Positions 45,221 to 54,741 of a DNA stretch of 64,000 bases are shown piece by piece. Each line of letters starts with the position of its first letter. The stretch's first letter is position 1. A program made the translations under genes and the position numbers. The notes beneath the pieces were generated by a model that ran no database searches, was not told the origin of the DNA, and saw only the letters and a program-made list of their open reading frames with translations. The stretch is from contig JALBUN010000009.1 of assembly GCA_025174535.1 (NCBI GenBank), positions 1,178,001 to 1,242,000 on the forward strand, in the 5' to 3' direction. This stretch comes from Cantharellus purpuraceus. Taxonomy: Eukaryota; Basidiomycota; Agaricomycetes; Cantharellales; Hydnaceae.

Positions 45221-45720
45221 TCAGCTCCTTGCCCAGGACTCAAAGAAGGAGACCCACTTTGAGGAGGCGTAAGTGGGGTGCAGGATGCCGTTAGAGCCTG
45301 CCTGGCCATCCTTTATGAATGGCACCAAGTGCGACTCTTCCCACATTTCCAGTTCGCCGCAGAACCCGACCGCTGCTGGGAGGGTAACACCGACAGGAGG
45401 GCATGGCGCTACGTAGCCAGTTTGCCAAAGGATTGCATAGTTGGCCACCATATGCAACCCCATGTATTCTATTGTCTCACCGGAGTTGCTTTGCTGCGGC
45501 TTATGGAGAAAGAGCGTTTAATGAAGACAGAGGCCCGTGATGTAATAGATGTTCAGTAGCATGCGCGTGGGCGTGTACGCCACGTGCAGGGGTGAGCACA
45601 GAGCGAGACCATGATTGGCACACACAGGAGAATCTGAAATCTTGCCAATTATTGTTGTCAGCGGGGAATACGCCAAAGCTGCAGCAGGCACGTGCGGGTC
45701 ACAGCGGAGTATCATTCCGA
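45221..45720 (-). pseudogene. Unrecognised minus-strand coding relic
   Basis: Two overlapping minus-strand frames (45715-45518 and 45463-45221) look like parts of one protein: CANHGLALCSPLHVAYTPTR, then MVANYAILWQTGYVAPCPPV, then SSKWVSFFESWARS and stop. They are in different frames, and no clean intron joins them. I cannot name the family. Composition suggests a once-functional globular protein. Confidence 0.35.
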
Positions 45721-47062
45721 GCTTGTCAATTGAATACGGCTTCTGGGGGTACGTTGGTCCATCTCAGTTCCCGCCAAACGCTGATGGCGTGGAGGGCGAC
45801 CAGGCTCTCGCATAGCCCGTGGGTCTCGAGAGTCAACTTTGCTCAACCGAGGGTGCAAACGGACGCAGCTCTACGACTCTGGGGGAGTGAGGTAGTGAGT
45901 TGACTGGCAAAACCGAGCAAAAAAAGAAAAACTACTGCAAATATCGTACCGCGAACCCCAACGTTCAAAAAAAAAACAAAAAAAAACAAAAAGACGAATA
46001 AAAGAAGTGTAAATCAGCGGCAGTACCGCACGGATCAAAGCTGAATACAGGCAGTGGTCGGGGTCCCGGATCAATACTGCAGCATCCTGGTAGAAAGCGC
46101 AGTTATGGACACTTGGCAAAGGTGATTCTAAACCACCTGCTCACCTATCCAGAGGAACTAGCGCGAGCACGAGCCTGGATTCACCATCCTTGTTCCCGTG
46201 ATGCTATATTGCGCCAGCTGGATCCGTGACATTGGCAGTGTAGAAGAGCGAGCGCTTTGGCGTTGGAGGCGGCACACTCAGACTGTTGAGGTTGCTTATC
46301 AAAGTTGTTGGAATCTAGACGATCCACGCGTCAACGTTCTTCATCAGAAAAATTCATATCACCGTATCCATGCTTTAACGTTTAGACTTTTGATGTATTC
46401 ATGTTTACGACACACTGAGTAAGACAGGAGAACACACGAGCCGTTGGGAGTTCGGTCCATAGACCGATCTGTGGCACAGGCACGTGACTCGCGTCAAACG
46501 TGTCGCGCTCCATCGCCTGTAGCAACCATCGCGCTCAGGCGCCCGCGTCATCGCCAGCGCGTTGCCAGTATCATCGACGGCGGCTCCGCCAGCCACCAGC
46601 ATCATTGCTTCAAATTCCTCAACAGCATCTCACACTGCTTGACGCCGTTTCATTTCATCACCTTGTTCTGTTGGCCGGCCTCGTTCGCTATCTTGGAGAA
46701 CACATCAAGTGGAATCAAAGGGAGGATGCAACTGGACCACCAATCAACTCCTATCTTAGTCCATAACTTCCTTTGAGATGCCCTGGGGGTTGAAAATCTC
46801 CTGTTTAACTCCCTGTGGGTGTGTCTGAAGCAGGTCATTTGGGATGACATTTGATGGATCTAATGGCTTTTCTCATCAACAATCATCACTTGTGCCACTT
46901 TTCCTAAAGTATGGACCTGTGCATGGTGTTGGTATGTTGTTGCATATGGTTGTCCTCACCTCATGTTCTCTGCTACAGCATTCTATGACTTCTACCCACC
47001 ATATTGTAGTAGCATTGACCCTGAATGCTAACATTACTGAATGGAGCCAGATGGGCTGCATG
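45721..47062. other. Intergenic and repeat-derived DNA
   Basis: An A-rich tract (45967-45995) and short frames only. From about 46843 the composition becomes that of the retroelement-derived DNA to the right. No gene recognised. Confidence 0.4.
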
Positions 47063-47333
47063 TTACATCCTGTAACACCAAGTCTGATCTCCAGATCTCC
47101 TTCATCTCCATTCTCCACCATCTCCACCTCCATCAACCTGAACTCCATTATTGTTCTCCTTATAAGTAGTTTCTTCTTATGGGTTACAACAAACCTTAGT
47201 ATCGTTCAGACTTGGGTCTGAACTCTGAACTCCTTTCCATGTTGTACTCCATATCCATCCTATTGTCTTATCATTTTAGTTTCATCATTACTTATACAGG
47301 CTGCTCTCTGTCTATTACAGTTTGTATATCAAC
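47063..47333 (+). mobile_element. LTR-type fragment cut by the 7.4-kb element
   Basis: Begins TGTTACATCCTGTAACACCA (also at 36637) and contains a pyrimidine-rich stretch. It is interrupted at 47335 by the composite element. The retroelement leader resumes at about 54744. Confidence 0.5.
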
Positions 47334-47335
47334 TA

Positions 47336-47901
47336 AGATGCTTGTTCAGAAATACAACAAATACGTATATACAACCTATTTTCCTCAAATTTTATACAAT
47401 ACACTTCAATTCAAACTTATTTTCATATTTCAACATGATTCTCAAATTTTACACAATATACTAGATTAAAACATATTGTGATATTTTGGCATAATTCTCA
47501 AAAATAATTCTTTTTTTCCCCATTTAGTGGTGGCAACTCCCTTGAGGGAACATCCAAATATCATTGATTCTTTCTTATACAATACTTGTAACATAATTTG
47601 AACTATCTTTAATCCTCACCTGGTATTTGTATATCTAAATACCCTATATAATACCAATTATATTCATATATACATTCCTATTATATCCATGTAAATGATT
47701 ATGTTCATCTCAACCAAATATCTTATTTTAAAGTTTATTAAAATATAGAATATATGTTTATATTTATGAAAATTTCACACATCCAAAATCTTTTAAGATA
47801 TCCAAATTGTAACTCCCTGGCTTTATGTATCATTGAAATCCTGATGTATATCTCCTATACATCAGAATATTGTATACTGACATGATTCCGAACAAGCGTC
47901 T
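47336..47901. repeat. Left terminal direct repeat of the 7.4-kb element
   Basis: AT-rich, non-coding and nearly identical to 54190-54741. Differences are a 15-bp insertion near 47523 (after GTGGTGG) and scattered substitutions and small indels. It has its own short inverted termini, so it has the form of a MITE. Confidence 0.92.
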
Positions 47902-47979
47902 AGGGAGGTCATTTTAAAAACAAAAATCATCACCTTATATCATCAACAAGCTTCTTTCTCCATAGATTTAGACATGCCA

Positions 47980-48456
47980 TTATGAATTCTTATCTTCATT
48001 GGTATGTCTGGACACTGTCCAACACAGCAAAGCCAATAGTATACCAATACTAGTTATGTAGATCATGTGCACTGTACAGCCAAGATATAGTTTCTGCCTA
48101 TTTATATCTGGGCCTGGCTGTCTAACAAACGCCTGATTCACATGTGTGGTTATAATGTGTGCATATCCAGAGGTTGGATCAGAACCACTTACAAATCTGT
48201 TGGTTTTATTCAGAAAACCTACAAATTCTGCTACAAAAATAGGATCACTTTCATTATAGCCTATTTTATCAGGTTGTAGACCAAGAAATACATATTTGAT
48301 ATGAGGATACTTTGAAAGCTGGAACACTTCACCTTCAGCATATGAACGGTCCAGATACTGCCCAAAGGGGTACCAGTCACACGGTGGATTGCTGTGAAAA
48401 GGCTTTTGGTAAAACTGTTGATTGAGACGCTGTTTCAGTAATGGATCAGTCTCCAT
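47980..48456 (-). CDS. Unknown 158-residue tail-anchored membrane protein
   Basis: Intronless frame from ATG 48456, starting METDPLLKQRLNQQFY. The N-terminal 120 residues are soluble and aromatic-rich. A single hydrophobic segment (IYITSIGILLALLCWTV) lies close to the C-terminus and is followed by a short charged tail, so type II or tail-anchored membrane insertion is likely. No family recognised. It is the first minus-strand gene inside the left terminal repeat. Confidence 0.6.
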   Translation of the reverse strand: METDPLLKQRLNQQFYQKPFHSNPPCDWYPFGQYLDRSYAEGEVFQLSKYPHIKYVFLGLQPDKIGYNESDPIFVAEFVGFLNKTNRFVSGSDPTSGYAHIITTHVNQAFVRQPGPDINRQKLYLGCTVHMIYITSIGILLALLCWTVSRHTNEDKNS

Positions 48457-48639
48457 AGATACCTATAAGTATAAAACATACAAATATTCAATTTTATTCT
48501 GGGAAAAAAAATTTACAGTTGAATGTAGCATAGGTATACAATAATACTATTACTATTGTCTTTCCAATACTCTTTAATACATTCTGTAGATTTAAAGCTT
48601 GATGTTGCTTCCCAAGTTTTCTCTGCATAACATTTCCAT

Positions 48640-49963
48640 TTAACTAAATATTCTACGTACTTTCCTTTTTCTTTGCCTTATTATTTGTTCTACTTCATTT
48701 TCAGTCTCATAATGCATCTCCACATCATACTCACATCTTTCTAATAGTTGTTGTTGAGATTGAGTCATCTTGTCAACATCTTCTGCTCTTTCCAGTAATG
48801 ATCTGGGTGGCTCAATATCTGGGTCCTCTTCCTCAGGGTAATCAAAATATTGTTCACACCATTTTTCATGATAAGGGGATGGTTTGATCTTACGTAGTTC
48901 TACAAATTTCTTAATATTCCATAATAGACATGCTACCTTTAATTCCAGATTAAAGACAGCAGGATTTGTAGTTCTAATAGATCTCTTATTATCAAATTTT
49001 TCAAACAATATTGCAAACCCTCCAAAGAATGCTTCTACTGTTGAACGAAAGGCACCAAACTTCTTATTAAAAATCTTTTCTTCAGGTTTAAGTTCAACAT
49101 TTTTGGCTTCCGAAAAGGATAAAAGAAGTTCTTAGGCTTTAATATACTTGCCTTTACTACTTCTGGAATAGCAGATGGATAAGCTCCATCAAAGCCTATC
49201 TGATCATTCTTATCTATTTTATTCCATACAGCCATCTCTACAAACATTTTTGCATCAGGATTTAGTTTACATGCCAATGAAGGTGAGGTGAATAGAACCA
49301 TTTGATTAATGTCAATGCATACTTGAGTACGAAATCCTGCCTTTTTAAATTTATGTGAGTACCCCTCTTCAGATGCCGATCCAATCAAAATTCCTCTTGT
49401 ATCATGACCATCAAGAAGTAATGTCACTGATTCCATTTTTGGAGGATTCTTTATAAGAGCTGATAATATCCTTATTATTATATTTGAGAACATTGTACGC
49501 AGTGAATCAGTAACTTGTTTATCTAGATCAAAGTTAAGATGATGCAGACGACCATAAAATTCCTTATGAACATCATAAAAGCTACTTGATGGCATGAAAT
49601 TTCCTATTTCTTCATAAGTAGGACCTTTGAGTAGATGATATAGTACTAACAAGCCTTTTTCTATCTCTCTATAAGGTGTAGAATGTTCTTCAACTGAAAA
49701 CAATACCACAAGAAAGAAAAATACTGGTATTGGTCCAAGCTTGTTATATACTACTTTTTTACATCATCCATGTCATTCATATCTTTTAGTTTTGTTCTAT
49801 GATATTTTTTGTGTTCTAAGACAGGCCACTTTGTGTATAGAAAATTCCAATGATTGTCCATCAACTTATTATATGCTCTGTCCCTTTGATCATTCCACAT
49901 TTTAAGTTGCTTAAGCTCTTTCTCTTTTTGCTCCTTTGTGTGTTTTTGCTGGTCTGAGGGCAT
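48640..49963 (-). pseudogene. DDE-type transposase-like gene, interrupted at two A-runs
   Basis: Three consecutive minus-strand frames (49963-49751, 49709-49035, 49008-48640) read as one protein of about 440 residues. The first shift lies in a run of six A at about 49760, the second in a run of five A at about 49111; one extra A in each would join the frames. Candidate acidic residues are in LLLDGHDTRG, GFDGAYPS and FRSTVEAFF, an order and context typical of DDE_Tnp_4 (IS5/Harbinger-related) transposases. The N-terminus is basic and charged (KEQKEKELKQLKMWND) and could bind DNA. The downstream part continues with KVACLLWNIKKF and an acidic tail. Either it is inactivated or it uses slippage on A-runs; I cannot tell. 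Family placement is moderate. Confidence 0.7.
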
Positions 49964-50059
49964 TTTGACTAAGATACTCTTATATTACAGTAAAACAAAA
50001 ATATGTTCATTTTTTTGATAATTGAATTTTAAATTAAATAATATTTATTCTATGAAGCT

Positions 50060-50674
50060 ATGTTGTCTGTCTCTAAGCAAGTTGTTCGTAAAATATCTAC
50101 TGTCTTTGTTAGAAAAGAACCAGAGGATGATGAAAATCCTTTGTATATAGACTCTGACACCATCTACATAAAATTCAGATTAAGAAATCCCCCAAAGGAC
50201 TTCTTTCCAGCTGGATTGGTTTCTCAGGAAAGAGATAAAACACCAGAAGCACTGTACAATAAGATGATTGAAAAGGGCAATGAAATAAGTAATTCAACCT
50301 GGATTCAACAAAATCATTGTATGTCAAGTCTGCAAACCATGTAACAGGATAATCTGCCTAGTTGTAATATTTCTATTGCTAGAGAAACTGGCAAGAAGTG
50401 TGGTATTTCTATTGCTGGGGAAACTTGTAAGAACTGTGATGTGTATAACAATTTGGTTACATCAATGGTTGTTGCATTGAAACAACAGCAGAGAGTTTTC
50501 AAGAAAAGTAAAATCACAATCTATGGTATGATCATAACTAAGGATGGTAGGTTAAAATTATATGAAACCACCAATAACAATCAGGGTGTTTCAATTGTTG
50601 TATATCCTTCCTCTGGATACAGCATAGAAGCTCAGTTTGAAGAGTGTTCTAATGCTATTTATTCCAAAGTATAA
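50060..50674 (+). pseudogene. Unknown 205-codon frame with one in-frame TAA
   Basis: The only plus-strand gene of the element. The frame from ATG 50060 to the stop at 50674 is open except for TAA at 50342, directly followed by CAG. After the stop it continues with a tandem repeat of about 13 residues (CNISIARETGKK, CGISIAGETCKN) and then VALKQQQRVFKKSKITIYG. The N-terminal half contains IYIKFRLRNPPKDFFPAGLV. No known family. CAA to TAA is a single C-to-T change, so simple decay is the most economical reading; stop-codon read-through is possible. Confidence 0.55.
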
Positions 50675-50721
50675 GAAATCAGATGTTCAAAGAATCCTCA
50701 TAAGGAGTTGATTTAAAAGTC

Positions 50722-50946
50722 CTAGTTTCTACACTCACAACATTTTTCATCTATTTTCACTTGGATAATTTCAAGATTTGAACTTTTGTTCACACAACAA
50801 TAAGTACCATTAGTATCATGATGAGTATTTTTTGAATGTTCAGAGCTCTTAGGACATTTAATATCCTTACAATCTGTAACTACAGATGTAGTAGTTATAT
50901 GATTGCACTTCCAAGTAATTTGAATTTTTTCACTATCACCACACAT
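50722..50946 (-). CDS. Unknown small cysteine-rich protein (74 residues)
   Basis: Intronless, starts MCGDSEKIQITWKCNHITTT. It has nine cysteines, including two CC pairs and CCEC near the C-terminus, with several histidines, which suggests metal binding or disulfides. No signal peptide. No known family. Confidence 0.45.
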   Translation of the reverse strand: MCGDSEKIQITWKCNHITTTSVVTDCKDIKCPKSSEHSKNTHHDTNGTYCCVNKSSNLEIIQVKIDEKCCECRN

Positions 50947-50997
50947 GCCTTCATTTGAGTGAATAAAAATATTGCATATTCACTTATCTGATTTATC

Positions 50998-51177
50998 TTA
51001 TACTTGTTGTAGTGCACGTAGTGGTAGCTGAATCTCATTGTCATCATAAGTAACAGTTATTAGCAAAGTGTCATCTGACAAAGTGCCAGTTACTAATGTA
51101 ACAATACCTGTCACTGTCATTTGTGTTCTTGCATTGATAAATGATACCTTATCACCAATCTCAGGTATATTCAACAT
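50998..51177 (-). CDS. Unknown 59-residue beta-rich protein
   Basis: Sixty codons including the stop, on the minus strand. It starts MLNIPEIGDKVSFINARTQM and ends ALQQV. Alternating hydrophobic and Thr-rich segments (VTGIVTLVTG, LLITVTYDD) suggest a small beta-barrel, reminiscent of KOW/SH3-like folds, but no family is recognised. It lies between two other minus-strand frames with short gaps of 38 bp (to 51216) and 51 bp (from 50946), consistent with compact viral-type packing. Confidence 0.5.
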   Translation of the reverse strand: MLNIPEIGDKVSFINARTQMTVTGIVTLVTGTLSDDTLLITVTYDDNEIQLPLRALQQV

Positions 51178-51215
51178 GGTGTCTCTGGTTATTATATATT
51201 AATTTTAAAATCTCA

Positions 51216-51986
51216 TTATTTCTCATCTAATTTCCTATCAAGTATATCTACAAACTTCTTAAATGCTTCAAAACACTGTAGAACATTCTTTCTACTATTA
51301 ATATGTTTCATACCTGTTACTGTTACAGGGAAACAACACCTTACATTTGTTATCACTTCTGAAAACAACCCTTCTGTGATAGCATGATCAAGCTCTCTTG
51401 TAACAGTTACTAGGTAAAACTGGGGGACTTTTCTCGATGTTTGAATGCAAGGTATTGTCATTTCCTCTAAAGCACTTTTTCCCTTATTCTTCCTAATCTT
51501 GTTATTCAATTGAAAAACTGCTATAGCTCTTGCTATAATCTGCGGTTCTGGATTTATCTGATTTGTGTTCTCATGTGTAAAAAACAGTATCTCATTATCA
51601 TTTTTTATAACACACATCTCTATAACATTTCTTGTTATATTTCTCCTCACATTCATAGGGATTTTATTATGAGTGATGATTAATCTTTCATCCTTGTCAT
51701 ATTTCATGAGAAAGAGCACTTCTCTGGTAAAATCATTAACCAACGTAGATCCTTCCCTGACTCTAGTAGATCTATCTAAGTATGTAAAAAATTTTCTTGA
51801 AGACTCCTTTAAACATTTCACATCATCTTTTTTGTAATCAAAACTGAGGATCTCATCATCAATATCTAAAGTAATATCTCTAAAATCTGTCTCAAAAAAC
51901 TGTTTAGTCCATTGTGTGTCAACCATTATACCATAATCCCAAAGATCACAAGAACTCCAATCATTGCACTTCTTATCTTTACCCAT
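51216..51986 (-). CDS. Unknown 256-residue protein
   Basis: Intronless, starts MGKDKKCNDWSSCDLWDYGI. It has a mixed alpha/beta composition with many charged residues, no membrane segment, and a Lys-rich middle (NNKIRKNKGKSALEE). It is the longest undamaged frame of the element together with the coiled-coil gene. I looked for nuclease, helicase, kinase and polymerase motifs and saw none that I trust. Confidence 0.55.
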   Translation of the reverse strand: MGKDKKCNDWSSCDLWDYGIMVDTQWTKQFFETDFRDITLDIDDEILSFDYKKDDVKCLKESSRKFFTYLDRSTRVREGSTLVNDFTREVLFLMKYDKDERLIITHNKIPMNVRRNITRNVIEMCVIKNDNEILFFTHENTNQINPEPQIIARAIAVFQLNNKIRKNKGKSALEEMTIPCIQTSRKVPQFYLVTVTRELDHAITEGLFSEVITNVRCCFPVTVTGMKHINSRKNVLQCFEAFKKFVDILDRKLDEK

Positions 51987-52261
51987 GATGTCAATAAAGA
52001 AGGATATATAAAATTTATTTCATTTTTTACTAGATAGTTCTGAAGAGCAGAATGTTGTAGTAAACATCCATATTTTTATCTAATATTTATAAATTGAATT
52101 ATATATATTTTCTAAAGTTGTCAATAGCCAGATGCATGCACTTGTTCTGAATACTACAACAAAGTCCCATACAGAATTCCCTGTCCTTTCATCTATCATT
52201 CTTCTACCAGTTCCTTGTTTCCTATCTTGCCAGTCTTTCATTCCAAATTCTTTGCTGCATA

Positions 52262-52587
52262 GCTAAATAGGTGTACCAGCCGATTGGATATGATCATATC
52301 ATGATAATGACGTCGGATGGAAGGTCACCTTGTCAGGAGCAGTTTGATCACATTATCAAAGGACAACCTTTTGGCTGTGAGGGTTGATAATGATGCACTT
52401 ACTGAGCAGACAGTAGGTGAGACTTTGCAGCGGCATGGTGTACCAGATAATTGAATCGTTGTCCTTGAGCAGTCTAATGATGTCACTCGGATCACATCAT
52501 TAGACTGCTCATGGACAGCCATTCACTCCAAGGTGACCTTGTCAGAAGCATGGAATGCCTTGTATCCTACGTCTTCGGAGGCTTACA
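52262..52587. repeat. GC-richer insertion with hairpin and flanking direct repeat
   Basis: Composition differs from the AT-rich surroundings. AAGGTCACCTTGTCAGGAGC near 52320 recurs as AAGGTGACCTTGTCAGAAGC near 52530. Between them is a perfect 18-bp stem with a 10-nt loop (52466-52483 with 52494-52511). A short plus-strand frame (VDNDALTEQTVGETLQRHGV) looks like a retroelement gag scrap. Probably a small insertion in the element. Confidence 0.55.
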
Positions 52588-52869
52588 TTACTGGGTTCTC
52601 CCTCTACATCTTTTTCTTGAACTAGGAATTTGAGATTGATCAGAGTCTGAATCAGATCGTTCCTTAGACCTTTTTTCTTGATGCCTTGAACTAGGAGTTT
52701 GAGATCGTTCCTTAGACCTTTTTTCTTGATGCCTTGAACCTTGAGTCATTCCTTGCTTCCATGTTTGAAAATTAATCCTATTACCATCTACGTCATATGA
52801 TGACATTTCATTCTTCCTAGTATATATTGTAGATAGTTTTCTAGGCTCACCATTTATGAATAATTCCAT
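52588..52869 (-). CDS. Unknown RS-rich repeat protein (93 residues)
   Basis: Starts MELFINGEPRKLSTIYTRKN and ends in a basic tail with tandem copies of SSRHQEKRSKERS. Arg/Ser repeats of this sort bind RNA or act as nuclear signals in other proteins; the role here is unknown. It is 29 bp downstream of the coiled-coil gene on the same strand. Confidence 0.5.
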   Translation of the reverse strand: MELFINGEPRKLSTIYTRKNEMSSYDVDGNRINFQTWKQGMTQGSRHQEKRSKERSQTPSSRHQEKRSKERSDSDSDQSQIPSSRKRCRGRTQ

Positions 52870-52898
52870 TCTATTTAGTCTACAAGACTGATCTGAGT

Positions 52899-53657
52899 CT
52901 ATAAGTAGTCTACACCTCTTTTCACTATCTTAAATGTCACCTTTCTGGTACCATTTTCCTGTAACCTTGTTACCTCCTGTTCTTGTTTTCCAGCCCAGTG
53001 ATTCAGATCAAATTTCCAGTCAACAATCTCAGATATTATTGCTTTATATTTATCACCCTGTTTCTGAAGTTTATTAATGTCTGTTCCAAGTTCCACTACA
53101 GTATCATCTGTTTCTACAATCCACTCATGCACTTCAGATTTCCATTCCACAATGTCTGATATTGTTGCAATACATCTATTAACCTGTTTCTGAAGTTTAT
53201 GAATATCTGTTCTATGGTCCAATATAAGATTCTCTGCATTATGTGTATTGACCTGTTGATGAATATCTGTTCCATGGTCTGATATTGTGGCAACACACCT
53301 ATTAACCTGTCTCTGAAGTTTATGAATATCTGTTCCAAATCCTGATACAATATCATTCATTTCACTCATCCATTCATCTAAATTCTCTTTCCTGTCTGTC
53401 AAAGTAGTTATAATTGTATTTTTTTCCTCAACCTGTTTCTTAAGCACCTGAATTTCCTGACTCTGGGAATTAACCTGTTGTTCAAGTATAGTGATCTGCC
53501 TATCCTTTTCACTCATCCAAGACTTGACATTTATAAGATCAGATATTAATTCATCTTTTACTTCCATTTGACTTGCCATAGCTTTTATCAGTGCATCATT
53601 GTCACTTATCCAGCCTTTGATTGCTTTTATATCTTCAAAGATTTGTGGCATTTTCAA
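52899..53657 (-). CDS. Coiled-coil fibre-like protein (252 residues)
   Basis: Intronless, starts MKMPQIFEDIKAIKGWISDN. Almost the entire length is heptad-like (for example ITILEQQVNSQSQEIQVLKK). Residues about 107-200 hold repeats of the type GTDIHKLQRQVNRCVATIS, three to four diverged copies, and WMSE/WIVE-type elements recur every 40-50 residues. There is no transmembrane segment. Such an architecture is seen in viral fibre or trimeric tail proteins and in structural coiled coils; no homologue is recognised. Confidence 0.6.
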   Translation of the reverse strand: MKMPQIFEDIKAIKGWISDNDALIKAMASQMEVKDELISDLINVKSWMSEKDRQITILEQQVNSQSQEIQVLKKQVEEKNTIITTLTDRKENLDEWMSEMNDIVSGFGTDIHKLQRQVNRCVATISDHGTDIHQQVNTHNAENLILDHRTDIHKLQKQVNRCIATISDIVEWKSEVHEWIVETDDTVVELGTDINKLQKQGDKYKAIISEIVDWKFDLNHWAGKQEQEVTRLQENGTRKVTFKIVKRGVDYL

Positions 53658-54189
53658 ATCCCTCTCTGCTTATAAAACAGAAATGAAAAAACATAATAAT
53701 CATTTTTTCTGAACATTTGATATTTTGTATAGGCAGTAGATATATACATCTTGCTTTCTTAATAAAATGATTATTATGTTTTTATGTTATAAGCATTATG
53801 AAGATGCTCTCTTTTATGCTTCAATGCAAGATAGAGTTTGATAGAAGAGTTAATGATTGGTATATATCTCGGATAGGATCCCTCCATGATTTGTTTCTGA
53901 GGTAAGTTCCTTTATAAATATCAAGGTTCCAATCACTGACTTTATACAGATGTACTGATGGCACACTTCTGGAACAGAAATTAACAGAGTTATATACTAG
54001 TATGGAGCAGGATCATTATTTTCCACCACTTTGGATGGAAAATCTGATGGTATTGCACCCTAAAGTACGAGTTATAGTCATACAGTCTTATGTTAGAACA
54101 AGATTATCTACCACTATGCCCTAACTAAGTTACTTTGTTTTAAAAATAGCTTCACTGCATTAAAGGTGTTTGTTTCCAAGACTTTCCTA
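53658..54189. other. AT-rich non-coding right interior of the element
   Basis: No frame longer than a few tens of codons with coding character. It lies between the coiled-coil start and the right terminal repeat and may hold the upstream promoter region of the minus-strand genes. Confidence 0.45.
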
Positions 54190-54741
54190 AGACGCTTGTT
54201 CAGAAATACAACAAATACGTATATACAACCTATTTTCCTCAAATTTTATACAATACACTTCAATTCAAACTTATTTTCATATTTCAACATGATTCTCAAA
54301 TTTTATACAATATACTAGATTAAAACATATTGTGATATTTTGGCATAATTCTCAAAAATAATTCTTTTTTCCCCATTTAGTGGTGGAACATCCAAATATC
54401 ATTGATTCTTTCTTATACAATACTTGTAACATAATTTGAACTATCTTTAATCCCCACCTGGTATTTGTATATCTAAATACCCTATATAATACCAATTATA
54501 TTAATACAGACATTCCTATTATATCCATGTAAATGATTATGTTCATCTCAACCAAATATCTCATCTTTTAAAGTTTATTAAAATATAGAATACATGTTTA
54601 TATTTATGAAAATTTCACACATCCAAAATCTTTTAAGATATCCAAATTGTAACTCCCTGGCTTTATGTATCATTGAAATCCTGATGTATATCTCCTATAC
54701 ATCAGAATATTGTATACTGACATGATTCCGAACAAGCGTCT
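54190..54741. repeat. Right terminal direct repeat of the 7.4-kb element
   Basis: Near-identical to 47336-47901, with perfect 12-bp inverted termini (AGACGCTTGTTC and GAACAAGCGTCT) and TA on both sides. Confidence 0.92.

Larger units (their letters stand above)
47336..54741. mobile_element. 7.4-kb composite-like DNA element with long direct terminal repeats
   Basis: Bounded by direct repeats of 566 bp (47336-47901) and 552 bp (54190-54741). Each repeat begins AGA(T/C)GCTTGTTC and ends GAACAAGCGTCT, a 12-bp inverted terminus. The unit is flanked by TA on both sides (47334-47335 and 54742-54743). The right-hand repeat alone also has TA on both sides; the left-hand one does not on its inner side. 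The interior is AT-rich and holds a DDE-type transposase-like gene plus about seven unassigned frames, mostly on the minus strand. It sits inside retroelement DNA. I infer a cargo-bearing cut-and-paste element; a degenerate integrated virus is an alternative. Confidence 0.78.

Noticed and set aside
49008..49135. An intron explaining the second frame change in the transposase
   Set aside because: No GT-AG pair removes the shift while keeping the FRSTVEAFF block.
47336..54741. The 7.4-kb unit as an LTR retrotransposon
   Set aside because: It has no reverse transcriptase, RNase H or gag. The terminal repeats end in 12-bp inverted repeats rather than TG...CA, and a DDE-type transposase-like gene is inside.
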